64,000 nucleotides of DNA, taken from assembly GCA_032718865.1 (NCBI GenBank), contig JALUTQ010000001.1, positions 1,488,001 through 1,552,000 on the forward strand, read 5' to 3'. The notes under the pieces were generated by a model. It was not told the origin of the DNA and ran no database searches. It worked only from the letters and a program-made list of their open reading frames with translations. This DNA is from Tilletia caries. Its lineage: Eukaryota; Basidiomycota; Exobasidiomycetes; Tilletiales; Tilletiaceae. How positions within the stretch are numbered: the stretch's first letter is position 1; the number at the start of each line of letters is the position of its first letter. A program made the position numbers and the translations under genes. Below, one piece after another: positions 55,274 to 64,000 of this stretch.

Positions 55274-56526
55274 TGCGCGCGACTGTGAATGCTTGGGCCT
55301 TGTTGCGTGTCCTTCGCCTTGGTGGACGTAAAGGATGATTGCATGTGGTGGTAGGAAGGTAGATACAACTTTGAGTTTTGGGTGGACGTCCTCGCCGTCC
55401 AGACGAAAGCCGACGCTGTCCAAAATTCCCAAGTGCGCAAGCTCAGCTGGGAATCCTCTCACTTGTGTGATCATCATGATCTTTTCATTGGCTTATTGCT
55501 CTTTAATATGATCGCCTGCGACCTTGTAAAATGTAAGTACAGAGGGAGAGGAAAGGCGAAGTAAATGTATAGAGGGTGGCTGTAGGGGAGCCGAGCAATC
55601 GTGTGACGGAGAGGGTGCAGGGCAAGGGGCAAGGGTAGTGCCACGGGCAAATGTGTGGAAGGGAGCGTTACACCCGCGGAGAGGGAGCGATTTGGGGCCA
55701 GCAAGAGAAGGCGCCGGGCCTTGCCGAAGACCAGTCGGGACTTGTGGTATGGTTGGCGAGATTGTATGCCCATGTGGGAGTGGTATCGAAGGAAGGTGGA
55801 GCTGTCGGTCGTCGTGTTTTGTGAAAGAGAGGGCGAAAGGCCTTGATGAGAGGGTGGGAGAGGTGCATGTTGGCCCGATGAAATGGTTCTCATCCCGGTC
55901 GCGCCTGGCGGACGGTCTGGAACCTAGCCGGACAGAAAGAGTGAAGCATTCGAAGATTGAGAGGAAGCCGAACGAGATTTTTGAAGTGGAAGATGATGTG
56001 ACGGAGGGCCGAGGCGAAGGATGAAATCGAGATCTATGGGCCGGGGCGGTAGGACGTCGGACCAGGCCAGAGATCACCACGATGACATCTTCCAGAGAAG
56101 ATGCATAAGGGAGGACCAGGTCGGACGACAAAGACGACTGCGCAGCGGTCCAGACCCGGCTCGTTTGATCTTGTGCTTGAAGAAGTCCCGTAACTGGAAG
56201 AGGGTGAATGGAAATATCTAGGCCGACAAGAAGGACAGAGGACGATGAATAACTTGAAATGCCGAAGGAGGCGACAGATTTTATGATCCTGTCGATGCCT
56301 TCAAAGACCGAGTCCGGCTCGAGTCGCTGCTTGAAGATATGTAGGCGGAGGACGAGTGATTGGAGAGACCGCGAACAACGGAAGTGCTGCAATAGGAGCG
56401 GGAGAAAGCGAAGAAGGAGGGAGATAGAAGCCGAGTGTGTGTGTTGTCGACCCTTGTTGGTGCCCGAGAGAGAGAGAACGATGGTGACAACAATCGTTTG
56501 TGTTGCGAAAGTATAGGATATGTCGA
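55274..56526. other. Intergenic, mL60 promoter side and 3' region of the Gln-rich gene
   Basis: 1.25 kb with a 299-codon minus-strand open frame (55493-56392) that I reject as a gene. The plus strand here is strongly purine-rich. No other feature is seen. Confidence 0.45.
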
Positions 56527-59500
56527 TTAGGGGAGGTTTGGGAAAGGTTCTTGAATTTGCGCCATACCATCCATCATCGACGATGGACCCTGCGGCGGAA
56601 TCTGCTGCGGCACTTGCTGCTGCTGCTGCTGCTGCTGCTGCGGTTGCTGCAATTGCAGATGTGGATGCTGTTGACGCTGTTGCTGTAGCGAATCCATTGA
56701 GGCAGGCATCATCCCGCCAGACATAGGCGGGGTGTCAAGCACGAAGTCAGATTGCTGTTGATGGAGGGTCTGGATGGCCGACTGGAACGCCGACGGCTGC
56801 AGCGCAGTCTCCTTGCGTCCAAGATCGGTATTAGGCCCACTGGCACTGGAAGCGGCAACCTGTCCCCGGTCGAATTGAAACCCGTGCTGGAAGCCTTCCA
56901 GGATGGGAGACGTAAGCGGGAACTGCATGGCCGCCATGTTCTGTGAGAACATTTCCTGCGGCAAGAACTGCTGTTTGTAAGGCATGCTCATAGCGCTGTC
57001 GTCGCCGTCCCCATAGCCCGCGACACCGAAAAAGCCGGATCCACCGTCGACAGAGGTCGAAGAAGCGACGGACGAGTGCTCCCCTTCGCCATCTTCAAGT
57101 TCGCTGGCATTGCCAGAGCTCGGGACGCCCGTACGACCAGAAATGTCGTCCGTAACCGAATCGTCGCCGGCTTCCGACGACGACGCCCTCGGCGCTTCAC
57201 CCAGCTTGCGCACATCGAGGCTGACCAGCTCCTGAAGCGGCGGCGTTTGCTCATCCGGTGGAAAGTGCGCCGTGACCAAGACACGTCCTCCCAGGTCGCC
57301 ATCCTGAGGCGTCCCACTCAGAGTAGAAACTCCGTCAAAGCGAAGCCAGCTGGGATGTTCCTCTACAGTGTAGGTAGCCTTGATGCTTTCGGAGGATGCT
57401 TGGGGATCCCAGACACGCATCGCCCACACCCAGGGCACGCCCAGATAAGCGTGCATGTCCGAAGCTCCGGCGATCTTGCGCTCGAACTTGCAGAATTCCC
57501 AGCCGCGGAGACCGCCATTCTCGTTCAGGATCTTGCGAGCCGAGACCATCCAGACGTGGTTGCCCTTGCTCTTCGCCTTGCGTCCATCCTCATTGTATCG
57601 CGAGATAAGCAGATTAGCCCAGAGGAACTGCTTCATCTTCTTGAAGTTGCACTCCTCGTCCGTGATCCCGCGAGCCTGTAGATCGGCATAGAACGCATTC
57701 GTAAATGCCTGAATGCGAAACTTGAAAGGTCGGAAGTCGAGCGATTCGTCGAGGCGTGCCATCTTTTTCGGCATGAGCGTTTGATGTATCAGTTCCCCTC
57801 GGTTGTCCTTTGCATCCACTGCGGACAGACGGGAGTGCATGAGTCAAAAATGTTGCCCAGTCAACAGAGGCATGCGATGACGCGCGAGTACTCACAGTTG
57901 CAGCAGATCTTTGACAAGAAGTCCCGAAAGAAGACTTCCAGCTTGTCTTGAAGCTCCGGCTCGATCGGGATGAGCGCGCCACCATTCTTCTTCTCCCCGC
58001 TGTCACCCGTGTCGTCCCCCATGGAGAAATCAACGCCAGCCAGACTGCCCTGACTCGCCTCCTCCTGTTTCGCCGCTCGTAGAGTCGCCTGTTTGTCCTC
58101 AGCGCTTCCCACGAACGAAGCTCCTGGGTTCGGCTTGAAGATCACCGAGGACGCCGCACTGCTTGGAGCGTAATCGTCGACCATGCTCTCGTCGTAGTGT
58201 CCCTCCTCCTCGTCGCCCAACGGCGGCAACGTGAAGGATTGCTGCAGGGGTGTAGAAAGAGCCGCAGTCTCATGTTTGACCTGAGGCGGCCGCATCGCAT
58301 GTTGCACTTCGCTGGATTGCTGCATCGGATGGGCGGGCGTGACCGGGAGCGAGAAAGGGCGCGAGTCGCTGCCTGCGCCGCTCCGCTCCATCTGCGCCTG
58401 CCGCATGAAGCCCATGTTGAGCGAGTTTTGGCTGAGCACATGTCGTAAGCTGGGGCCAATGGGTGAATGCACCCCAGAGTGTACATCAGAGTACACGCCC
58501 GATCCTGGTCCGCCATTGGAAGGCACGGGCTGAGCTTGGCCGTCTGCACCGACTCCCATGTGCTGTGCGGAACTGTTCTGAAAGGCCATCGCAGCCATGT
58601 CAAGGGATCGATCTTGACGATGTTGATGTTGCTGCTGCTCCACTGGGCTCTGAGGAACGGATTGTACAGCCAGTCCAAGTTGATGTGAGCTCTGGTGCAT
58701 CTCCGGCATGATTGAGCCCAGAGAGGCCGTCGACGCGCTCATCTGGTTCGTTGTCGCTAACCGATGGCTGATGTGCGAAGCCATGGGCCGACTTCCCAGT
58801 CCCACCCCGCCACCAGGCAGTGTGTGCCCACCGCGGTCACCATTTCCCAGCTGTAAGGTATGCAACTGCGGCACCTGCGATTCCGACATGGTGTGCAATA
58901 AACTCGGTGGCTGCGAGCTGAGATTGGGCGGTAGAGCAGATACCGGCGTAGTGCCCTGATCGGGGCTCTGCAGGGCCGTGGGCGGAGCGGAAGCAGGAGG
59001 TGGAGGAGGTGGATGAATCGGAGTGCCATTTTCGGAGCGCAACGACTTCATGGGCTCGAAAGCCTCCTCATCGAACGGACGCTAAGGAAGGGAGAAGAAG
59101 AACCATCAATAAATGCGTATGTACGTGGCCAAAATGACGCATATAATTACCTTTTTCAGTACCTGGGGGCTGCCTTCGCTCGAGAGGAGAGTAGAAGTGG
59201 ACTCGTTATGACTGTGTTTCGTGTATGCAGAGCCCGAACGACTTCGCATCGAGCTGTCCGAAGAGATCGTACTGGGCAGTGATGGCAACTGATTTTGCTT
59301 GATCTGCGAAAGAAGTTGTTCCAACCCTTCCACACAACCGAACGGGAGCTGATTTCCCGAGCGATTATTGCCTGCAGCAATAGCCATCTGCGCCATCTGG
59401 TTGAGGAGCGTGCCAAGATGGGTACCAGTGGCGCCAGTCATATGAGCCTGTGTCATCTGCAGACGTGTCGGGGTCTGGGCAGGCGTAAAGGGCGGAAAGG

Positions 59501-60812
59501 TGCCATTCATCATCTGACTAGCCAGAGGCTGACTGAGCTGCCTCCGGTGTTGTGACGCGCCTGGATGAGACGCATCAATGGACTGCGGGGTGTCGTGCGC
59601 GACATGCGGGAGCTGAGTGGTCATGATCGGTTGGGTAGCGGGTGCTATGGCGCTTTGTACGGGCGGCTGGATCGTGTTGGTCAAGTAGCCGTTCGCGGAA
59701 GGTGGGAGCGATCCCACATTGGCATCGGCAGAGATAATGCCCAGTGTTGCACTCGAAGCGGGCAACATCCCAGAGGCCATTTGAGAAATTGCCTCCGTAG
59801 GAATGCCCGCCCCGGATGGCTCCGCTTTTGGGGTAACATCGAGGCGCAAGCTTGTTCTGTCAATGTCAGAAAGTCCAGAAGGAGTTATGCTGCCTTCAAC
59901 TGTGCTTGGAGTGAGAAGCGACGGAGCGAGGATCGGCTGTGCTTCGGATGACATCACTGTATGCGAAGGAATGATTCCCGCACCCTGCATCCAGCCTGAA
60001 CTTTGTGGTGCACTTGTCAACGGCATCGTCATGACATGCTGCGAAAATGCTACGCCACTGGTCGGGAGCATGTACGACTCCAGACCGGGCCCGGTGTTGA
60101 TCGGACGCGACGAAGCCGGGTGAACGCCTTGATCAGAAAACGGCAGTGGTTGACTGGGAACGATGGCAGACGGCGGTTGGGAGAGGGAAGCAAGATTGCT
60201 GCTATCTTGAAACACTGCCGCACTGGTCTGTGTAATGTCGATCGGAGGCAGTGCGGGACGTGTTTGTTCCGTGTTGGTGTTTCGCCTGGACGCACTATGG
60301 CCACGATGCTGAGGGAGAGGAGCGATTTGGCGCTGCTCTGCGTGAACATGTTGTTGTTGTTGTTGTTGCTGCTGCTGCAGCTGTTCGACTGCTGGACTCG
60401 GCCGTGGCGGCGACGCGATGATACCGTTGAATGCAACCTGAAGCTGGGCAGCCGACGGATTGGGCTGATTCAAAGGCGGACTATGCTGCAACCCTTGCTG
60501 CTGCTGTTGTGAATGGTGCTGCTGTGATGGCGGTGTTCGCGGCTGCGAATGTTGGGTGTGATGAGCCTGACTGTGCGCGGGCGCTGAATGAGGTGGTTGG
60601 TATTGGGGCGGTAATGACGCGCCAGGCAGCTGTGATTGAGCTGATGGTGCGATAACATGTTGCAACTGCGCAGACATCGGCATGGAGTGAGGGACCATCA
60701 CACCGGGATAGCAGGGGGTCGAGTACTGATGGGCGGTACTTTGTAATAAATGCTGTTGCTGTTGCTGCTGTAGCAAGTGCTGTTGGTGTTGTTGTTGTTG
60801 CTGTTGTTGTTG

Positions 60813-60852
<40 letters not shown>

Positions 60853-61115
60853 CGCTCATGCTGCTGATGTTGATGCTGCAGTTGCTGGTGCTGACGCTGG
60901 GCCTCCAGGAATTGCTGCGTGTCGGAATTGATGGGAGTGGGCTGTGACTGGGCGTAGGAGGGCGGTGTTGGGAGCGGAATGTCCATATGTTGATGCTGCG
61001 ACTGGAGCTGGGCATGGATCTGATCTTGCTGCTGCTGCCGCTGTTGCTGTTGCTGATGGGCCGCATTATTGGCAGCTGCGAAGGCGAGCGTGCCAGGATC
61101 GATGGATCCGGACAT
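56527..61115 (-). CDS. Large Gln-rich putative transcriptional regulator with a conserved C-terminal core
   Basis: Exons 59151-61115, 57896-59081 and 56527-57818 join in exact phase to give 1480 residues. The N-terminal half is very Gln/His-rich, with a CAG/CAA tract encoding a long Gln run near residue 100. The middle is Ser/Pro/Gln-rich, with an acidic patch (GDEEEGHYDESMVDDYAP). A compact region begins at about residue 1030: LEVFFRDFLSKICCNLDAKD, then GELIHQTLMPKKMARLDES and FRPFKFRIQAFTNAFYADL. KKMKQFLWANLLISRYNEDG, KGNHVWMVSARKIL and WEFCKFERKIAG follow. WVWAMRVWDPQASSESIKAT and STLSGTPQDGDLGGRVLVTA look like an Ig/cadherin-type fold. I recall such a block in fungal developmental co-regulators but cannot name the family. 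It is probably nuclear, given the Gln-rich activation-like regions. The start at 61115 (MSGSIDPGTLAF) is chosen over an open extension to 61340. Confidence 0.8.
60775..60870 (-). repeat. CAG/CAA repeat encoding a Gln tract
   Basis: Near-pure CAG/CAA codons on the minus strand, interrupted by one His/Arg stretch, inside the Gln-rich regulator gene. It is likely length-variable. Confidence 0.9.
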
Positions 61116-62344
61116 CTTGTTTTGATGACGCTCACTTGGTCCGCCGTTTAACCGAGGAGCTCGATCTTGGGTCGGGACGGAGAGCGGGCGGGTGGGCAAG
61201 GGCGAGCAAGGGCGACGGAGAGCAGCGTTGAGCTCTGTATTTATATGTATGTGTATGTGTGAATCCGGCTCTGCCTTCAGCGCGATGATTGGGGTGGGAC
61301 AGACGTCGAAGGCAAATATGAATGGCAATTGGTCGAGCAAGGCCAGGACGACTGACTTGTTTTGGGAGGCTAAGCCACGAGGCGGGCGCGCGCAACACGC
61401 GAAGATGAGACAAGCGCAGGGTCAGGCGGGCGGCACTCAGGCGCTGTTTCTTGTTTCTTGCTGTGAGAGTAAGATGAGGCTGCGGAGGTGGCAGGCAAGA
61501 TGGAAGGGATCGGCGCATCAATGAATCAATCGTACGGAGACCGGAGTGAGTGTGTTGCTGTTTTCTTCCTGAGGCGAAGGCGGTGGGCGGTGAACTCACA
61601 AAGCTTTCACCCGCAAAATACTTCATTTCATATGTATTTCATTTCAGCACGGGCGTCGTCACATCGGGACTCGGGTCGTGTGCAGGCAGCAAGCAGCAAG
61701 GTGCAGGACGCGGGACGATCGATGGACGATGGGCTGCGAGCCAGATACATAAGCCAGCAGTGTCGCTCCTGCTCGCCTCGAAGGCCTCATCCAACAGCGG
61801 ACACCTCCCCCAGCTGGCAGCTTGACAGCGCGCGCATCCATCCATCCCTCCATGCACCCATCCATCCGAGTGAAGGTCACAGGTTCTCAAGTCTCCCAGC
61901 GATGCCGCTCTAGCCTCCGCTCGGACCGGCGGGAAGTTGCAACTCAACTGTGAACACAAAATCACATGCTCCGCAGTCAGTCGACGTCGACATCTCAGTG
62001 TGTACCATCCCACTCCCTTCTGTCATCATGGGCTTCAATCCCCGGTTCGGCATTGGGCATTGAGTTGATACTCGATGTCAGTGGTGGTGCGAAGGTTCAT
62101 CAATACGTCGGTTGATACGTCGATCCTGACAGTGAAAAGCGCTCTGGGAATCGTATTTTGGTTCCAAAATTTTGACTCGTTGATGACATAATCAGCGCTA
62201 GGCTCCCTTCCCCCCCCCCATGCCCCCGGCCCACTCCAGGAGGTGGCATTGGTTGGCCCGCCATGGCCGATCATCTCGCCGTCCATCATCAGTTCGTCTC
62301 CGGTCGAAAGCGCCCCTTTCTGAGAGCCTCTCGTGCTGGACAAA
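61116..62344. other. Divergent intergenic region, 1.2 kb
   Basis: Promoters of the Gln-rich regulator (-) and the Na+/H+ antiporter (+). It has a CATC/CCATCCAT short repeat patch (61835-61875) and a C9 run (about 62210). No gene is seen. Confidence 0.5.
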
Positions 62345-64000
62345 ATGGTCGAATTTGATGCTTCTCAGTTGAATCTGTCCTTGCTCTCGCTCGGTACGTA
62401 CAATGGGTTTCGAAAAGAAGTCATGTATAACACGTAGGAAGGACTCACCCTGCCTCCCCTCTCTTCCTCTTGTCACAGGCGCATACATTATCTTCTTCGG
62501 CTTGTTCTCCTTTGTACTCAAGGAAAAGGTCAACATCGGTGAATCACCCCTCGCCATCTTGCTCGGCATTGCCCTCGGACCTCATGGCGTCTTCAACCTG
62601 ATCAAATGGGCCTCCAACGGCGACGACTCCAAAGCAGATGCTCTCATGCTCGGCCTCAGTCGGATCGTCCTCGGTATCCAGCTCACCCTCATCGGTGTCC
62701 AGCTGCCATTTCGGTTCCTGAGGACGGAACTTAAGTCGTTGCTGATCCTCATCGGACCTGTCATGATCATGATGTGGCTAGCCACCACGCTCTGTATTCG
62801 CGCCGCTATCCCTGGCATCCCATTCCTTGTCTCCCTCATCGTCGCCGCTTGCACCACCAGCACCGATCCCGTGCTCTCCAACAGCATCGTCAAGGGCCAA
62901 TTCGCAGACGCCTTCGTTAGCGTTCGTCTCCGCAACCTCATCTCCGCAGAGAGTGGGCTCAATGATGGTATGGGATATCCCTTCCTTTACCTGGCCGTAT
63001 ACTCCCTCCGTCACGCCACCTTCGGTGAAGTCCTCACTCGCTGGACACTTGACACACTCTTGTGGCAAATTCTCGGCTCTTGTATTTACGGCACTGTCGT
63101 CGGTTACGTCTGTCTTTGGCTCCTTCGCCTTGCCACCCGACGCGGCACCATCGACAAGGAGAGCTTCCTGCTATATGGAGTAGGCATGGCCATCTTCATC
63201 GTCGGCTCCGCAGGCGTACTCGGCACTGATGAGTGAGTACTCGAGACAATGCCTTATGAATTGTCTTCCGCATACTCAGATTTTCACTATCCCTCCTCTG
63301 CAAAAGCTTGCTAGCCGCCTTCATCAGCGGCAATGTCTTAAGTGAGCAAATCTCTCAGCTGGTCAGCTGGACATGTAGTTTTGAAAAGATCCAACATTGC
63401 TGATGCTTCTATACAATCCACAGCTTGGGACGACCGCTACCGAGTCGACACAGAGGATGACGAAGTTACGAATGTTATCGACCTCCTGCTCAACCAGGTT
63501 CGAAATACTCATGTCAATAAGATTCTGCCTATAGTCCAACGCTGATCAACGTTTCCTCATCCCCCTCCAGACATTCTTCCTCTTCGTAGGGCTCATGATC
63601 CCCTTCGACCTCTTCAACCAACCCGAATACGGCATCACCCCAGCCCGACTCGTCGGCCTCTCCATGCTCGTCCTCATCTTCCGCCGGCTTCCCGCCCTAC
63701 TGCTCCACTACCGCTTCATCCCTAGCGTGCGCGATCCGAGCGAAGCGGCCTTTGCTGGTTACCTCGGACCCATCGGCGCGGGAGCGTGTTTCTATGCGTC
63801 CCTGGTGCTCGAGGAGTTCAAGCCGGATGACCCCAACCCTATGCATCAGCTGGTCAGGATGTGAGTTCTTTCCTCACAGTTCACACTGACCTCTGCCTCC
63901 TCTGACTGGGACGATCTGGTTGCTCAATTTCTTCTTGCGATAATATGGAAAAAAAAAAGCTACGTCAAGCCTTTGACGTACGCACTCGTCTTAGCGAGCA
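62345..64000 (+). CDS. Plasma-membrane Na+/H+ antiporter (CPA1, Nha1/Sod2 type), 3' end missing
   Basis: Exons 62345-62393, 62479-63232, 63307-63341, 63424-63497, 63571-63860 and 63960 onward are in phase until the window ends. The short N-tail (MVEFDASQLNLSLLSLG) is followed by about ten helices. GPHGVFNLIKW and SRIVLGIQLTLIGVQLP match fungal Nha1/Cnh1. CTTSTDPVLSNSIVKGQFA carries the ion-site Asp. ESGLNDGMGYPFLYLAVYSL carries the second essential Asp region. TWDDRYRVDTEDDE follows ISGNVL as in Nha1. The protein exports Na+ or K+ in exchange for H+. The long C-terminal regulatory tail of the family lies beyond the right edge. One donor is GTTCGA (63498) rather than GTGAGT, and the last acceptor (63959) follows an A-run instead of pyrimidines, so these two splice sites are the weakest. 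Confidence 0.92.

Noticed and set aside
55493..56392. 299-codon minus-strand open frame downstream of the Gln-rich gene
   Set aside because: Composition is Ser/Pro/Leu-rich as expected from the strong purine/pyrimidine skew. There is no domain, splice logic or GC-rich third-position pattern.
31..64000. CRISPR arrays, operons, Shine-Dalgarno sites or other prokaryotic features
   Set aside because: Spliceosomal introns throughout show a eukaryotic nuclear sequence, and the direct repeats present are simple microsatellites without spacers.

Overview
This is a 64-kb nuclear window from a filamentous or yeast-like basidiomycete. Most genes carry several short introns with GTGAGT-type donors and pyrimidine-rich acceptors, and codon third positions are GC-rich. 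Long Ser/Pro/Gln-rich disordered proteins are frequent. The style would suit Ustilaginomycotina, but I cannot fix the lineage from sequence alone. I rebuilt exons by hand from open frames, splice sites and family similarity. For nearly every gene the exon lengths sum to a whole number of codons, and I name the exceptions.

Layout. 1-8.2 kb: a possible gene end at the left edge, a Thr/Ser-rich surface protein (-), a J-domain co-chaperone (+), an aquaporin (-) and a PPIL4-type cyclophilin/RRM protein (-). 8.5-13.8 kb: two tandem secreted, probably GPI-anchored alpha/beta-hydrolase paralogues (+) with micro-exons. 14.6-26.3 kb: a pirin with a possible mitochondrial leader (+), then two large disordered proteins of unknown function, one on each strand, tail to tail. 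27.35-30.78 kb: a complete PIF/Harbinger DNA transposon with terminal inverted repeats, a 3-bp target duplication, a DDE transposase and a Myb/SANT partner, both frame-broken at short repeats. 31.4-37.1 kb: an NXT1/p15 mRNA-export factor with an unusually long intron (+) and a Reg1-like PP1 regulatory subunit (-). 37.7-41.3 kb: three non-autonomous inverted-repeat elements side by side, one holding a tRNA-like Pol III promoter. 41.5-54.1 kb: an MFS transporter (+), a MAPEG protein (-), a DUF202 membrane protein (+), a GH18 chitinase (-), TRAP-alpha (+) and ataxin-2/PBP1 (+). 54.7-64 kb: mitochondrial ribosomal protein mL60 (-), a 1480-residue Gln-rich putative transcriptional regulator (-) and a Na+/H+ antiporter (+) cut by the right edge.

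The genes form no pathway cluster. Most are housekeeping or membrane genes arranged as divergent or convergent neighbours. The unusual material is the transposon-derived DNA filling two intergenic gaps, the micro-exons of the hydrolase pair and the uncharacterised large proteins. I found no CRISPR array, no rRNA and no intact tRNA gene.
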